A stretch of 64,000 nucleotides of DNA. It comes from Azospirillum sp. SYSU D00513. GTDB taxonomy: Bacteria > Pseudomonadota > Alphaproteobacteria > Azospirillales > Azospirillaceae. The notes beneath the pieces are model-generated. The model had not been told where the DNA came from. It did no database searches and worked only from the letters and a program-made list of their open reading frames with translations. Both the position numbers and the translations under genes were made by a program. Location: the NCBI RefSeq assembly GCF_017356015.1, contig NZ_JAFIQV010000019.1:50349-114348 (forward strand), read 5' to 3'. Of the stretch, positions 7,530 through 18,218 are shown one piece after another. Position 1 is the stretch's first letter, and each line of letters starts with the position of its first letter.

Positions 7530-10500
7530 TGTTCAAGAAAGTCCTGATCGCGAACCGTGGCGAGATCGCCTGCCGCGTGATCCGCACGCTCGACCGCATG
7601 GGCATCGCCTCGGTCGCGGTGTATTCCGAGGCCGACGCCCATTCCCTGCATGTAGCGCTGGCCGGCGAGGCCGTCCTCATCGGCCCGGCGGCCGTGTCGG
7701 AGAGCTACCTCAACGCCGACCGCATCCTGGAGGCGGCCCGCGCCACGGGCGCGGAGGCCATCCATCCCGGCTACGGCTTCCTGTCGGAGAATCCGGGCTT
7801 CGCCGAGGCCTGCGCCAAGGCCGGCATCACCTTCATCGGCCCGACCGCGGAGCAGATGCGCGCCTTCGGCCTGAAGCACACGGCGCGCGAGCTGGCGGAG
7901 CGGAGCGGGGTGCCGCTGTCCCCCGGCAGCGGCCTGCTGACCGATGCCGAACACGCCAAGGCCGAGGCCGCGCGCATCGGCTATCCGGTGATGATCAAGA
8001 GCACGGCCGGCGGCGGCGGCATCGGCATGTCGCTGTGCCGCGACCCCGAGACGCTGGCCGCGCAGTACGAGGCCGTGCTGCGCCTGTCCCGCAACAATTT
8101 CAAGGACATCGGCGTCTTTCTTGAGAAGTTCGTCGAACAGGCGCGCCACATCGAGGTGCAGATCTTCGGCGATGGCAAGGGCGGCGTGGTGGCGCTTGGC
8201 GAGCGCGACTGCTCGGCCCAGCGCCGCAATCAGAAGGTCATCGAGGAGACCCCGGCGCCGGGCATCTCCGAGGAGCTGCGCCGCGGCCTGTTCGACGCGG
8301 CCGAACGGCTCGGCCGCGCCGTGAACTACCAGTCCGCCGGCACCGTGGAATTCGTCTACGACGCGGCGGCGGGCGAGGCCTATTTCCTGGAGGTCAACAC
8401 CCGCCTCCAGGTCGAGCATGGCGTCACCGAGGAGGTGACCGGCATCGACCTTGTGGAATGGATGATCCGGCAGGCCGCCGGCGAGCCTCTGCCGCTCGCC
8501 GCGCATGCAGGGACGGCCAAGGGGGCCTCCATCCAGGTGCGCGTCTATGCCGAGGATCCCGGCCGCAACTTCCGCCCCTCCTCGGGCATCCTGACCGAAG
8601 CGACCTTCCCCGAGGACGCCCGTGTCGAGACCTGGGTGGAGCGCGGCAGCGAGGTCACGCCCTTCTACGACCCGCTGGTCGCCAAGGTGATCGTGCGGGG
8701 CACGGACCGGGCAGACGCGCTCGCAAAGCTGCGCGACGCGCTGGCGCGCTGCCGCCTGGCCGGCATCGAGACCAACCTCGGCTACCTGCGCCAGCTCGCC
8801 GCCGACCCGGTCTTCGCCGAGGGCGGCATCACCACCCGCTACCTGGAGACCGTGGCTTACAAGGCCCGCACGGTCGAGGTGGTGACGCCCGGCACCATGA
8901 CCACGGTCCAGGACCATCCCGGCCGCGTCGGTTACTGGGAGGTCGGCGTGCCGCCGTCGGGGCCGATGGATCCGCTGGCCTTCCGGCTCGGCAACAAGGC
9001 GCTCGGCAACCCCGACGATGCCGCCGGCCTGGAGATCACCGTCTCCGGCCCGACCCTGCGGTTCAACACGGAAGCCGTGGTCTGCCTGACCGGTGCCGCC
9101 ATGCCGGCGACGCTGGACGGGGAGGCGGTTCCCTTCTGGACGCCGGTCACGGTTCCCGCCGGCGCTACCCTGCGCATCGGTGCCGCGACCGAGGCCGGCT
9201 GCCGCGCCTATCTGCTGGTGCGGGGCGGCATCGACGTGCCGGACTATCTCGGCAGCAAATCCACCTTCACGCTCGGCAAGTTCGGCGGCCACGGCGGCCG
9301 GGCGCTGATGCCCGGCGACATGCTGCCGCTGGGAGACGCGCCGGCCGGCGAGGTTCAGGCGGTTCCTGAAGACCTCATCCCAACCATCGGGAAAAGCTGG
9401 GAAATCGGCGTTCTGTACGGGCCGCACGGTGCGCCGGACTTCTTCACGGACGAGGACATCGCGGTCTTCTTCGACGCGGACTGGGAGGTGCATTACAACT
9501 CCAGCCGCACCGGCGTCCGGCTGATCGGGCCGAAGCCGAAATGGGCGCGCACCGACGGCGGCGAGGCCGGGCTGCACCCCTCCAACATCCATGACAACGC
9601 CTACGCCATCGGCGCCATCGACTTCACCGGCGACATGCCGGTGATCCTCGGGCCGGACGGGCCGAGCCTGGGCGGCTTCGTCTGCCCGGCGACCATTGTC
9701 GCGGCCGAGCTGTGGAAGGTCGGCCAGCTCCGCCCTGGCGACCGGCTGCGCTTCCGCCGCCTGACGCCGACCGAGGCCGCCGCGCGCGAGGACGCGCAGG
9801 AACAGGCCATCTCGGCGCTGGTGGCCGTGGATCCCGCTGGCCTGCCGCCGCGTCCCGGCACCGGGGCGGACGACGCCGTCCTGCGCCGCCTGCCGGCCCA
9901 CGACGGCGGCGAGGCGGTGGTCTACCGGCGGGCCGGCGACAAGTACCTGCTGGTCGAGTACGGCCCGCTGGTGCTGGACCTGACCTTGCGCTTCCGCGTC
10001 CACGCGCTCCAGCAATGGCTGAAGGCGCGCGATCTTCCGGGCATCCTCGACCTCACGCCGGGCATCCGCTCCCTCCAGATCCATTACGAGAGCCGCGAGC
10101 TGCCGCTCCAGCGCCTGCTCGACCTGCTGTCGGAGGCGGAGGACGATCTTGCCGTACTCGACGACATCGAGGTGCCGAGCCGCGTCATCCACCTGCCGCT
10201 GTCCTGGGACGACGAGGCGACCCGCCTCGCCATCGCCAAATACATGCAGTCGGTGCGCGCCGACGCTCCCTGGTGCCCCAGCAACATCGAGTTCATCCGC
10301 CGCATCAACGGGCTGGACGACATCGAGGCGGTGAAAGAGATCGTCTTCAACGCCAGCTACCTCGTCATGGGGTTGGGTGACGTCTATCTCGGGGCGCCCG
10401 TCGCCACCCCGCTGGACCCCCGCCAGCGGCTCGTCACCACCAAGTACAACCCCGCCCGCACCTGGACGCCGGAGAACGCGGTGGGCATCGGCGGCGCTTA

Positions 10501-11143
10501 CATGTGCGTCTACGGCATGGAGGGGCCGGGCGGTTACCAGTTCGTCGGCCGGACCTGCCAGATGTGGAACACCTACCGGACCACCGACGCCTTCGAGACC
10601 GGCAAGCCCTGGCTGCTGCGCCATTTCGACCAGATCCGTTTCTTCCCAGTCTCCCATGACGAGCTGATGCGCTTCCGCGCCGACTTCCCGCTGGGGCGGG
10701 CGTCCCTGCGCATCACCGAGGAAACCTTCCGTCTCGGCGACTACCGCCGCTTCCTTGAGGAGAACCGGGAGAGCATCACGGCCTTCAAGACGCGCCAGCA
10801 GACGGCCTTCGAGGAGGAGCGGGCGCGCTGGGAGGCGTCGGGCCAGATCGGCTACGCCGCCGAGATGCCGGACGAGGCGCCCGCCGACGAGTCCGACCTG
10901 CCGCCGGGCGGCGAGGCGGTCCCGAGCCCCGTGCCGGGCAGCGTCTGGAAGATCGCCGTGGCGGCCGGCAGCACGGTCAAGGCGGGCGAGCCGCTGGTGA
11001 TCGTGGAATCCATGAAGATGGAGATCACCGTTCCGGCGCCCGCCGACGGGACGCTCGTCGAGATCCGTTGCGCGGAGGGGCAGGCCGTCACCCTCGGCCA
11101 GACGCTCGCCGTCGTCGTCCCCTCCGCCGTCGTGCCCGCCTGA
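7529..11143 (+). CDS. Biotin-dependent guanidine carboxylase (urea carboxylase family)
   Basis: 1204 residues in the standard order: biotin carboxylase/ATP-grasp (1-~450; [13 protein letters not shown] at the start, Gly-rich [11 protein letters not shown] loop near 157-168), AHS2/KipA-like carboxyltransferase half (~450-760; [14 protein letters not shown]), AHS1/KipI-like half (~795-1010) and a biotinyl domain with ESMKMEIT, biotin-Lys1163. It carboxylates guanidine at the cost of ATP. Family members were first named urea carboxylase and still act on urea. The guanidine riboswitch upstream and the DUF1989 pair argue strongly for guanidine as the real substrate. It overlaps the deiminase gene by one base and is followed by allophanate hydrolase as a separate protein, unlike the fused fungal urea amidolyase. 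Confidence 0.92.
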   Translation: MFKKVLIANRGEIACRVIRTLDRMGIASVAVYSEADAHSLHVALAGEAVLIGPAAVSESYLNADRILEAARATGAEAIHPGYGFLSENPGFAEACAKAGITFIGPTAEQMRAFGLKHTARELAERSGVPLSPGSGLLTDAEHAKAEAARIGYPVMIKSTAGGGGIGMSLCRDPETLAAQYEAVLRLSRNNFKDIGVFLEKFVEQARHIEVQIFGDGKGGVVALGERDCSAQRRNQKVIEETPAPGISEELRRGLFDAAERLGRAVNYQSAGTVEFVYDAAAGEAYFLEVNTRLQVEHGVTEEVTGIDLVEWMIRQAAGEPLPLAAHAGTAKGASIQVRVYAEDPGRNFRPSSGILTEATFPEDARVETWVERGSEVTPFYDPLVAKVIVRGTDRADALAKLRDALARCRLAGIETNLGYLRQLAADPVFAEGGITTRYLETVAYKARTVEVVTPGTMTTVQDHPGRVGYWEVGVPPSGPMDPLAFRLGNKALGNPDDAAGLEITVSGPTLRFNTEAVVCLTGAAMPATLDGEAVPFWTPVTVPAGATLRIGAATEAGCRAYLLVRGGIDVPDYLGSKSTFTLGKFGGHGGRALMPGDMLPLGDAPAGEVQAVPEDLIPTIGKSWEIGVLYGPHGAPDFFTDEDIAVFFDADWEVHYNSSRTGVRLIGPKPKWARTDGGEAGLHPSNIHDNAYAIGAIDFTGDMPVILGPDGPSLGGFVCPATIVAAELWKVGQLRPGDRLRFRRLTPTEAAAREDAQEQAISALVAVDPAGLPPRPGTGADDAVLRRLPAHDGGEAVVYRRAGDKYLLVEYGPLVLDLTLRFRVHALQQWLKARDLPGILDLTPGIRSLQIHYESRELPLQRLLDLLSEAEDDLAVLDDIEVPSRVIHLPLSWDDEATRLAIAKYMQSVRADAPWCPSNIEFIRRINGLDDIEAVKEIVFNASYLVMGLGDVYLGAPVATPLDPRQRLVTTKYNPARTWTPENAVGIGGAYMCVYGMEGPGGYQFVGRTCQMWNTYRTTDAFETGKPWLLRHFDQIRFFPVSHDELMRFRADFPLGRASLRITEETFRLGDYRRFLEENRESITAFKTRQQTAFEEERARWEASGQIGYAAEMPDEAPADESDLPPGGEAVPSPVPGSVWKIAVAAGSTVKAGEPLVIVESMKMEITVPAPADGTLVEIRCAEGQAVTLGQTLAVVVPSAVVPA

Positions 11144-11167
11144 GAGCTGCCAGGAGCTATGAAGATC

Positions 11168-12976
11168 ATGTCGCAAAGCCTTGAAATCGCGGTTCTCTCC
11201 CGTGGCTACGCCGACGGCTCCCTGACGCCGGAATCGGTGCTCGACACGGTCTATGGCCGGATCGCCGAGCGCGGCGAGCGGCCGGTCTGGATCGCGCTGG
11301 TTCCGCGCGAGGAGGCCGGACGGAAGCTCGCCGAGGCCCGCGCGCGGCGGGACGCGGGCGAGGAGCTGCCGCTCTTCGGCATCCCCTTCGCGGTGAAGGA
11401 CAACATCGACGTGGCCGGCATGCCGACCACCGCCGCCTGCCCGGACTTCGCCCATGTGCCGGACCGTTCCGCCACGGTGGTGGAGCGGCTGGTGGGGGCC
11501 GGCGCCATCCTGATCGGCAAGACCAACCTGGACCAGTTCGCCACCGGGCTGGTCGGCACCCGATCGCCCTACGGCATCTGCTCGTCGGTCTTCGACGCGC
11601 GCTACGTGTCGGGCGGGTCGAGCGCCGGGTCGGGTGTCGCGGTGGGCGCGGGGCTTGTCAGCTTCGCGCTCGGCACCGACACGGCGGGCTCCGGCCGCGT
11701 GCCGGCGGGCTTCAACAACGTCGTCGGGCTGAAGCCGACCAAGGGCTTCATCAGCACGGCGGGCGTGCTGCCGGCCTGCCGGACGCAGGATGTGGTGTCG
11801 GTCTTCGCGGGCAGCTGCGGCGACGCGCTGGCGGTGCTGAATGCGGCGGGCGGCTTCGACGCCGCCGACCCCTATTCCCGCTGCGCGCCCGCCGGCGCCG
11901 CCCGTCCGGCGCACTGGCCGAAGGGCTTCCGCTTCGGCGTGCCCCGGGAAGGGCTGGAGTTCTTCGGCGACGAAGCCGCGTCCGCCCTCTTCACCGAGGC
12001 GGTCGCCCGGCTGGAGTCGCTGGGTGGCACGGCGGTGCCGGTGGACTACACCGTGTTCCGCGACGCGGCCTCGCTGCTCTACGCCGGCCCCTGGGTAGCG
12101 GAGCGTCTGGCCGCCGTCCGCGACTTCGCGCTGTCCAAGCCGGACTCGCTGCACCCCGTGGTCGGCGGCATCATCCTGGGTGCGAAGGAGAAGACCGCCG
12201 TCGAGACCTTCGAGGGCATGTACCGGCTGGCCGAGCTGACCCGCCGGGCCGAGGCCGAATGGGCGAAGATGGACGTGCTGCTGCTGCCCACCACCGGTAC
12301 GACCTACACGATCGAGGAGCTGCTGGCCGACCCGGTCCGGCTGAACACGAATCTCGGCTACTACACGAACTTCGTGAACCTTATGGACCTGTCGGCCATT
12401 GCCGTGCCGGCCGGCTTCCGGGAGAACGGGCTGCCCTTCGGCGTCACCTTCGTCGGTGCCGCCTTCGCCGACGGCGCGCTGGCCGCACTGGCCGACCGCT
12501 TCCACCGTCTCCAAGGCCCGACCATCGGCGCCACGGGCCAGCCGGTCGCCGGCCCGGCTCTGGAGGATGCGCTGGAGGCCGCGGCACCCGGCACCGTGCG
12601 CATCGCGGTCGTCGGCGCGCATCTGACGGGCCAGCCGCTGAACCACCAGCTCACCGGCCGCAACGGCCGGCTTGTCGCCACCACGGCCAGCGCCGCGGGC
12701 TACCGGCTCTATTCGCTGCCCGGCACGGTGCCGGCCAAGCCAGGCCTCGTCCGCGACGCCGCCGGCCCCGGCGGGATCGAGCTGGAGGTCTGGGAGCTGG
12801 ACACCGCGTCCTTCGGAAGCTTCGTCGCCGAGGTCCCGGCACCCATGGCCATCGGCTCGGTCGAACTCGCCGACGGCAGCCGGGTGAAGGGCTTCCTGTG
12901 CGAGCCCATCGCCCTGGAGGGTGCGGAGGAGATCACCCGCTTCGGCGGATGGCGCAACTGGCTCGCCCGCGCCTGA
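11168..12976 (+). CDS. atzF: Allophanate hydrolase
   Basis: 602 residues from the ATG at 11168; the ATG at 11159 is only 2 bases from AGGAG, so the second is preferred, though both are possible. It splits allophanate to 2 ammonia and 2 CO2, finishing guanidine breakdown. Amidase-signature triad: Lys77 (FAVKDN), cis-Ser151/152 (GGSSAG) and nucleophile Ser175 (TDTAGSG). The C-terminal ~150 residues form the extra allophanate-hydrolase domain ([18 protein letters not shown]...). The length matches AtzF. The gene is 24 bases downstream of the carboxylase in the same operon. Confidence 0.93.
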   Translation: MSQSLEIAVLSRGYADGSLTPESVLDTVYGRIAERGERPVWIALVPREEAGRKLAEARARRDAGEELPLFGIPFAVKDNIDVAGMPTTAACPDFAHVPDRSATVVERLVGAGAILIGKTNLDQFATGLVGTRSPYGICSSVFDARYVSGGSSAGSGVAVGAGLVSFALGTDTAGSGRVPAGFNNVVGLKPTKGFISTAGVLPACRTQDVVSVFAGSCGDALAVLNAAGGFDAADPYSRCAPAGAARPAHWPKGFRFGVPREGLEFFGDEAASALFTEAVARLESLGGTAVPVDYTVFRDAASLLYAGPWVAERLAAVRDFALSKPDSLHPVVGGIILGAKEKTAVETFEGMYRLAELTRRAEAEWAKMDVLLLPTTGTTYTIEELLADPVRLNTNLGYYTNFVNLMDLSAIAVPAGFRENGLPFGVTFVGAAFADGALAALADRFHRLQGPTIGATGQPVAGPALEDALEAAAPGTVRIAVVGAHLTGQPLNHQLTGRNGRLVATTASAAGYRLYSLPGTVPAKPGLVRDAAGPGGIELEVWELDTASFGSFVAEVPAPMAIGSVELADGSRVKGFLCEPIALEGAEEITRFGGWRNWLARA

Positions 12977-13048
12977 CAGCCTTAACCCTATCCGACAGCC
13001 CGAACCCGCCCTGACCCCGCCCTGACCCCCATGGAAGGAACATCCCGC

Positions 13049-14125
13049 ATGCGGACCTTTTTCAAGCGCGCGGTCCTTGCCGCCGCCCTCGCGACCGCCG
13101 TCTTCACCGTGCAGTCGCCGGCCTCGGCCGCCGAGAAGTCGTCCTTCAAGGTCGCCTGGTCGATCTACGCGGGCTGGATGCCCTGGGGCTACGCCGCCGA
13201 AAGCGGCATCATGAAGAAGTGGGCCGACAAGTACGGCATCCAGGTCGAGATCGTTCAGGTCAACGACTACATCGAGTCCATCAACCAGTACACGGCCGGC
13301 GCCTTCGACGGCTGCGTGATGACCAACATGGACGCGCTGACCATTCCTGCGGCGGGCGGGGTGGATTCCACCTCGCTGATCGTCGGCGACTTCTCCGACG
13401 GCAACGACGGGCTGGTGGTCAAGAAGGGCAAGAGCATCGCCGAGTTGAAGGGCCAGCGCGTCAATCTGGTCGAGCTGTCGGTGTCGCACTACCTGCTGGC
13501 CCGCGCGCTCGACAGCGCCGGGCTGACGGAGCGCGACGTGCGGGTGGTGAACACGGCCGACGCCGACATCGTCTCCGCCTTCACCTCGTCGGACGACGTG
13601 ACCGCCGTGGTCACCTGGAACCCGCAGCTGAGCGAGGTGAAGAAGGCCCCCGGCGCCACCGAGCTGTTCAACTCCAGCAACATCCCCGGCGAGATCCTCG
13701 ACCTGATGATCGTCAACAGCGCGGTGCTGAAGGACAACCCGAAGCTCGGCAAGGCGCTCGTCGGCGCCTGGTACGAGATCATGGGGCTGATGACCGCGAA
13801 CGGCGAGGCCGGCACAAAGGCCCTGACCGCGATGGCCCAGGCCTCGGGCACCGACCTCGCCGGCTACAAGGCCCAGCTCGCGACCACGAACCTGTTCTCC
13901 GAGGCCAGGGCGGCGGCCGATTTCGCCAAGGGTCCGGTGATCCAGAAGAGCATGGACCTCGTCCGCAAGTTCTCCTTCGACCACGGGCTGCTGGGCGAGG
14001 GTGCCCGCACGGTGGACGCCGTCGGCATCGCTTTCCCGGACGGCACGGTGCTGGGCGACGCGAAGAACGTGAAGCTGCGCTTCGACGCCGGCTTCATGAC
14101 CGAAGCCGCCGAGGGGAAGCTGTAA
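13049..14125 (+). CDS. NitT/TauT-type ABC transporter substrate-binding protein (probable guanidine uptake)
   Basis: 358 residues with a Sec signal peptide (MRTFFKRAVLAAALATAVF..., probable cleavage after ASA near residue 28). The mature part starts FKVAWSIYAGWMPWGYAAESG, the pattern of nitrate/sulfonate/taurine-type binding proteins, with the family's YIESINQYTAGAFDG and NSAVLKDNP segments. The start is the ATG after AAGGAA; an upstream in-frame ATG is rejected. It lies directly behind allophanate hydrolase and is followed after 3 bases by its permease. Homologous transporters recur behind guanidine-I riboswitches, so guanidine or a close relative is the likely cargo; this is inference from context. 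Confidence 0.85.
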   Translation: MRTFFKRAVLAAALATAVFTVQSPASAAEKSSFKVAWSIYAGWMPWGYAAESGIMKKWADKYGIQVEIVQVNDYIESINQYTAGAFDGCVMTNMDALTIPAAGGVDSTSLIVGDFSDGNDGLVVKKGKSIAELKGQRVNLVELSVSHYLLARALDSAGLTERDVRVVNTADADIVSAFTSSDDVTAVVTWNPQLSEVKKAPGATELFNSSNIPGEILDLMIVNSAVLKDNPKLGKALVGAWYEIMGLMTANGEAGTKALTAMAQASGTDLAGYKAQLATTNLFSEARAAADFAKGPVIQKSMDLVRKFSFDHGLLGEGARTVDAVGIAFPDGTVLGDAKNVKLRFDAGFMTEAAEGKL

Positions 14126-14128
14126 TCC

Positions 14129-14953
14129 ATGCGCCGGATCATCAACCGGCGGCCGGGCCGGGGAGGGGTTCTGTTCTGGGGCCTCCTCCCCTTCGCGGCG
14201 GCCTGCGCCGTCTATGCCGTGGCGTCGGCGATGCGTCTGGCGGCCAATCCCAACGACAAGCTGCTGCCGCCGCTGTCGGCGCTGGGCGAGGCCATCGCCC
14301 GCGTCGCTTTCTCGCCCGACGCCCGCACCGGCGACTATCTGCTGTGGGTGGACACGGCGGCGAGCCTGCAGCGGCTCGGGCTCGGGCTCGGTGTGTCGCT
14401 GCTGATCGCACTGGTGCTGGGCATCGCCATCGGGCTGATCCCCTATGTGCGGGCCGGGCTGGCGCCCTTCGTCGCCATCCTGTCGATGATCCCGCCGATG
14501 GCGGTGCTGCCGGTGCTCTTCATCGTCTTCGGGCTGGACGAGCTGTCCAAGGTGGTGCTGATCGTCTTCGGCGTGGTGCCCTTCCTGATCCGCGACCTCG
14601 CGGGGCGGGTGGGCGAGATCCCGCGCGAACAGCTGATCAAGGCGCAGACCCTGGGGGCGTCGAGCTGGCAGATCGTCGTCCGCGTCGTGCTGCCGCAGAT
14701 GGTGCCGCGGCTGGTGGACGCCCTGCGGCTGTCGCTCGGCCCGGCCTGGCTGTTCCTGATCTCCGCCGAGGCCATCGCCGCGACCGAAGGGCTCGGCTAC
14801 CGCATCTTCCTGGTCCGCCGTTACATGGCGATGGACGTGATCCTGCCCTACGTCGCCTGGATCACGCTGCTCGCCTTCGTGTCGGACTATCTGCTGCGCC
14901 GCTTCAACAGCCGCTTCTTCCCCTGGATGCAGGCCGGAAAGGGTCCGTCATGA
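14129..14953 (+). CDS. ABC transporter permease (NitT/TauT type)
   Basis: 274 residues with about six membrane helices. The cytoplasmic EAA-type loop, EIPREQLIKAQTLGASSWQIV near residues 160-185, contacts the ATPase. It sits between the binding protein and the ATPase, and its stop overlaps the ATPase start (ATGA). Confidence 0.9.
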   Translation: MRRIINRRPGRGGVLFWGLLPFAAACAVYAVASAMRLAANPNDKLLPPLSALGEAIARVAFSPDARTGDYLLWVDTAASLQRLGLGLGVSLLIALVLGIAIGLIPYVRAGLAPFVAILSMIPPMAVLPVLFIVFGLDELSKVVLIVFGVVPFLIRDLAGRVGEIPREQLIKAQTLGASSWQIVVRVVLPQMVPRLVDALRLSLGPAWLFLISAEAIAATEGLGYRIFLVRRYMAMDVILPYVAWITLLAFVSDYLLRRFNSRFFPWMQAGKGPS

Positions 14954-15726
14954 GCCATGTGTCCGTCCGCGGAGTCTGGAAGGAATACCCGAACCAGGTC
15001 GTGCTGGAGCGCGTGAACCTGGAGATCCCCTCGGGCGAGTTCTGCGCGCTGGTCGGCCCGTCCGGCTGCGGCAAGACCACCTTCCTGCGCATGCTGCTGG
15101 GCGAGGAAAGCCCGAGCCGCGGCAGCATCCTGCTGGACGGCGAGCCGCTGGTGGCCGAACCGGGGCCGGAGCGCGGCGTGGTCTTTCAGCGCTATTCCGT
15201 CTTCCCGCACCTGACCGCGCTGCAGAACGTCGTCATCGGGCGGGAGTTCGCCTCCTCCCGCTTTCTCGCCCGCCTGTTCGGCGCCCAGCGCCGCGAGGCG
15301 GAGGAAGAGGCCAAGTCGATCCTCGCCACGGTGGGGCTGGGCGCGCATCTGAACAAATACCCGGCAGAGCTGTCCGGCGGCATGCAGCAGCGCCTTGCCA
15401 TCGCCCAGGCGCTGATCCGCAAGCCGAAGATCCTGCTGCTGGACGAGCCCTTCGGCGCGCTCGACTCCGGTACCAAGGCGCAGATGTACGAGCTGCTGCT
15501 GCGTCTGTGGGCCGAGGAGAAGATGACCGTCTTCATGGTCACCCACGACCTGAAGGAGGGCTTCACGCTGGCGACCCGCGTGCTGGCCTTCGACAAGGTC
15601 CGGCTCGACCCGACCGACCCCGGCGCCTACGGCGCCACCATCACCTACAACCTGCCCCTCGACGAGAAGAAGGCCAGGATGGCGCAGGCGGAAGCGGCCG
15701 CAGCCGAAGCGGTGCCGGCGTCCTGA
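14950..15726 (+). CDS. ABC transporter ATP-binding protein (NitT/TauT type)
   Basis: 258 residues. Walker [10 protein letters not shown] (36-44), Q-loop [12 protein letters not shown], signature LSGGMQQR (~141-148), Walker B ILLLDEP (~163-169) and the switch His in MVTHDLKEG are all intact. It powers the transporter encoded by the two preceding genes and is the last gene of the guanidine operon. The convergent LysR gene ends 11 bases later. Confidence 0.92.
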   Translation: MSHVSVRGVWKEYPNQVVLERVNLEIPSGEFCALVGPSGCGKTTFLRMLLGEESPSRGSILLDGEPLVAEPGPERGVVFQRYSVFPHLTALQNVVIGREFASSRFLARLFGAQRREAEEEAKSILATVGLGAHLNKYPAELSGGMQQRLAIAQALIRKPKILLLDEPFGALDSGTKAQMYELLLRLWAEEKMTVFMVTHDLKEGFTLATRVLAFDKVRLDPTDPGAYGATITYNLPLDEKKARMAQAEAAAAEAVPAS

Positions 15727-15737
15727 CACGCGACGAT

Positions 15738-16688
15738 TCAGCCGGTGGCGGGCATGGCGCGCCCGGTCTTGGCCTGGGACGGCTTCTGCTGCATCTCCTC
15801 CTTCACGATGGAGAGGAAGAGATCGACCACCGGGTTCCGGGCGCGGTTGGGGTCGTAGGCCGCCTGGAAGGGCGCGCGGTAGGAGAGGAGCTGCGGCTGG
15901 ATCGCGCGCAGCCTTCCCTGGGCCACGAAGAGCGCGGCGTAATGGTCGGGCAGGTAGCCGAGATAGCAGCCGGACAGCACCAGCCGCGCCGCCCCCTCCA
16001 TGTCGCTGACGGTGGCCTTCGGGGTGGCGATGGCGAAGATCTTCAGGTCGCGGGTGCCCCAGTAGGCGCGGGCGACGAGCCGGTGGTTGCGCACGTCGTC
16101 GATGGTCAGCGCCCGGTCGTCCGCCTCGAACAGCGGGTGGCCGCGCCCGCAGTAGAAGTGGTTCGTTTCCTGATAGAGACCGACATAGGACAGGCCCGGC
16201 ACGATGCGGGGAAAGCTGGCGATCGCGAGCTGCAGGTTGCCGCCGACCACGTCGCGCAGCAGCTCGTTCGGCGGGCGGGTGAGGATGGACAGGGAGACCT
16301 CGGGTGCCGCGTCCGTGAAGCGGGCGAGCACGCGTTCCAGCGGTGCCTGCGGGTCGGACAGCGTGTTGTCCACCAGCCCGAGGTTCAGCGTCCCGGTCAG
16401 CCGGTCGCGCAGCCCCCGGACCCGCGCGGAGAATCGGTCGAGCGTGTCGAACACGCGCCGCACCTCGTCATAGACCGCCTGGCCCTCCGGCGTGACTTGG
16501 AATCCCGACCGGCCGCGCCGGCACAACCGCACGCCGAGCCGTGCCTCAAGGTCGGAAAAATGCGTGGAAATGGTGGAGAGGGACAGATTCAGCTCGCTTT
16601 GCGCGGCGGTGAAGCCGCCGGATTCCACGATGGTCATGAACAGGCGCAACAGGCGCAGATCGACGGTTTCCAGGCTCATCCAACCCAT
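15738..16688 (-). CDS. LysR family transcriptional regulator
   Basis: 316 residues. The N-terminal winged helix-turn-helix (RLLRLFMTIVESGGFTAAQSELNLSLSTISTHFSDLEARLG, about 10-50) is followed by a ligand-binding domain starting near 95 (LTGTLNLGLVDNTL). A start 9 bases in (MSLETVD) is equally possible. It is divergent from the ABC transporter/arginine-degradation genes and convergent with the guanidine operon. LysR regulators usually control the divergent neighbour, so its effector is probably a guanidino compound or amino acid of that pathway. A 27-base palindrome in the shared intergenic region is a candidate binding site. Confidence 0.88.
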   Translation of the reverse strand: MGWMSLETVDLRLLRLFMTIVESGGFTAAQSELNLSLSTISTHFSDLEARLGVRLCRRGRSGFQVTPEGQAVYDEVRRVFDTLDRFSARVRGLRDRLTGTLNLGLVDNTLSDPQAPLERVLARFTDAAPEVSLSILTRPPNELLRDVVGGNLQLAIASFPRIVPGLSYVGLYQETNHFYCGRGHPLFEADDRALTIDDVRNHRLVARAYWGTRDLKIFAIATPKATVSDMEGAARLVLSGCYLGYLPDHYAALFVAQGRLRAIQPQLLSYRAPFQAAYDPNRARNPVVDLFLSIVKEEMQQKPSQAKTGRAMPATG

Positions 16689-16783
16689 CCCGATAAGGCT
16701 TGCCGCCTGGGCGACACTCTTGCAGCATGCCCGCGGAACGGCAAGGGCGGCGGCCCTCTCACTTTGACGCCTGTCGAAGCAAG

Positions 16784-16810
16784 CTCCAAAAGAATGGCAT
16801 TTTTTCGGAG
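16784..16810. promoter_or_regulatory. 27-base palindrome, candidate LysR operator
   Basis: The left arm CTCCAAAAGAATG and right arm CATTTTTTCGGAG are inverted copies with two mismatches around one central G. It lies between the divergent LysR gene (start 16688) and the binding-protein gene (start 16898), about 87 bases before the latter, where LysR activators commonly bind. It is AT-rich in an otherwise GC-rich region. Confidence 0.55.
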
Positions 16811-16897
16811 TTGTAACCGCCGTCTAATGCCGGAGACAGGGAACGACGGCAAGGCGCCGCAAAGGCGCGCCACAACGGCTTCACGAAAGGGCGAATC

Positions 16898-18010
16898 ATG
16901 ACGAATACGACGAACACGACCCGCTTCCAGGGCGGCGTCAGCCGCCGCGCGGTGCTGGCGGGGGCCGGCGGCCTCGCCGCCGCGGCCACCGTGACCGGCT
17001 TCCCGAACATCCTGCGCGCCCAGGACAAGTCGCTGAAGGTCGGCGTCTATGGCGGCTACTTCAAGGAATCCTTCGACAAGCACGTCTTCCCCGAATTCAC
17101 CAAGGCCACGGGCATCGCCGTGGAGTCCGTCGCCGAGCCGACCGGCGAGGCCTGGCTGGTCCAGCTCGAACAGGCCGCCCGGGCCCGCCAGGCGCCGGCC
17201 GACGTGTCGATGATGTCCCAGGTTGCCATGCTGAAGGGCATGAGCGCCGACCTCTGGGCGCCGCTCGACCTGGGCAAGATGCCCAACACGGCCAATGTGC
17301 TGCCGCACCTCGTGAACAAGTACCCGGACGGCCGCGTCGCCGGCATCGGTGCGGTGTCCTGGTTCATCACGCTGGTCACCAACACCCAGTCCTACCCGCA
17401 GGCCCCGGCGAGCTGGGCGGCGCTGTGGGATCCCGCCAACAAGGGCAAGCTCGGCCTGATGGCGCTGGTCAGCAACAGCTTCCTGCTGGAGGTGGCCGCC
17501 GCCACCCACTTCGGCGGTACCAAGCATCTGGACACGGAGGCCGGCCAGCTCGACTGCTTCAAGAAGCTGGCGGAGCTGAAGGACAACGTGAATCTCTGGT
17601 ACCGCGACGAGGCCCAGTTCGAGGCCGCGCTGAAATCGGGCGAGATCCCGATGGGCCAGTACTATCACGACGTGACCGGCCTCGCCGTCGCCGACGGCCA
17701 GCCGGTCCGCTCCACCTTCCCGAAGGAAGGCGGCATCAACGACAGCGGAAGCTGGGCGGTCACCCGCGCCTCCACAAAGCTCGACCTCGCGCATGTCTAC
17801 ATCGACTACATGAGCCAGCCGTCGGTCCAGGCGCTGCTGTCGCGCAAGGTCGGCACGGCACCCACCATCCCGCGCGCCAAGACCGACCTGACCGACGCCG
17901 AGTTCGGCGCCGTCTCCTCCGAGATCGCACCGATCGTGCCGCGCTACGACATGTACCAGACAAAGGCCGATTGGCTGAACGAGAAGTGGACGGAGATGAT
18001 CGTCGGCTGA
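16898..18010 (+). CDS. Polyamine/opine-type ABC transporter substrate-binding protein, Tat-exported
   Basis: 370 residues. The twin-arginine signal GVSRRAVLAGAGGLAAAATV near residues 10-30 implies export in folded form. The mature region (LKVGVYGGYFKESFDKHVFPEFTKATGIAVESV) is the PotD/PotF-like family-1 fold for spermidine, putrescine, opines and related cations. It heads a four-gene ABC cassette followed by enzymes that act on arginine-like substrates, so arginine or another guanidino compound is the probable ligand. A ~210-base gap with a palindromic repeat separates it from the ATPase gene. Confidence 0.85.
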   Translation: MTNTTNTTRFQGGVSRRAVLAGAGGLAAAATVTGFPNILRAQDKSLKVGVYGGYFKESFDKHVFPEFTKATGIAVESVAEPTGEAWLVQLEQAARARQAPADVSMMSQVAMLKGMSADLWAPLDLGKMPNTANVLPHLVNKYPDGRVAGIGAVSWFITLVTNTQSYPQAPASWAALWDPANKGKLGLMALVSNSFLLEVAAATHFGGTKHLDTEAGQLDCFKKLAELKDNVNLWYRDEAQFEAALKSGEIPMGQYYHDVTGLAVADGQPVRSTFPKEGGINDSGSWAVTRASTKLDLAHVYIDYMSQPSVQALLSRKVGTAPTIPRAKTDLTDAEFGAVSSEIAPIVPRYDMYQTKADWLNEKWTEMIVG

Positions 18011-18038
18011 GGCTGGCTTCAAGGCCGGACGAGCGCTG

Positions 18039-18166
18039 GCTCCCTCTCCCCTCCGGGGAGAGGGTTGGGGTGAGGGGGCCGGCGTTGCCGGACTGTCCGG
18101 TTCCCCGGCAACTCCCTCACCCTCCCGCCGCGCGGGTCCCTCCCTCTCCCCTTGGGGAAAGGGAGC
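18039..18166. repeat. Double REP-like palindrome between ABC transporter genes
   Basis: Two small hairpins (CCCTCTCCCC with GGGGAGAGGG; then CTCCCCTTGGGGAAAG) lie in opposite orientation at the two ends, with GGGTGAGGG and CCCTCACCC also facing each other. The whole ~128-base stretch is thus an imperfect palindrome of nested hairpins. The CCCTCTCCCC...GGGGTGAGGG motif is a familiar dispersed repeat of proteobacteria. It may stabilise the upstream mRNA so that binding protein is made in excess over the membrane subunits. Confidence 0.75.
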
Positions 18167-18218
18167 AGGCCGTCTTCCCGCCCTCACTTCCCCGTCTCCT
18201 CCTCCGGAAAGCACGCCC

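Noticed and set aside
7529..12976. Urea amidolyase acting mainly on urea
   Set aside because: The guanidine-I riboswitch and both carboxyguanidine-deiminase-type proteins point to guanidine; the urea carboxylase name reflects older annotation.
7484..13984. Very long open frame antisense to the guanidine carboxylase and allophanate hydrolase genes (over 2,000 codons)
   Set aside because: It arises from the high G+C codon bias of the true genes. The predicted product is a His/Arg/Gly-rich string without domains, while the plus strand gives complete known enzymes.
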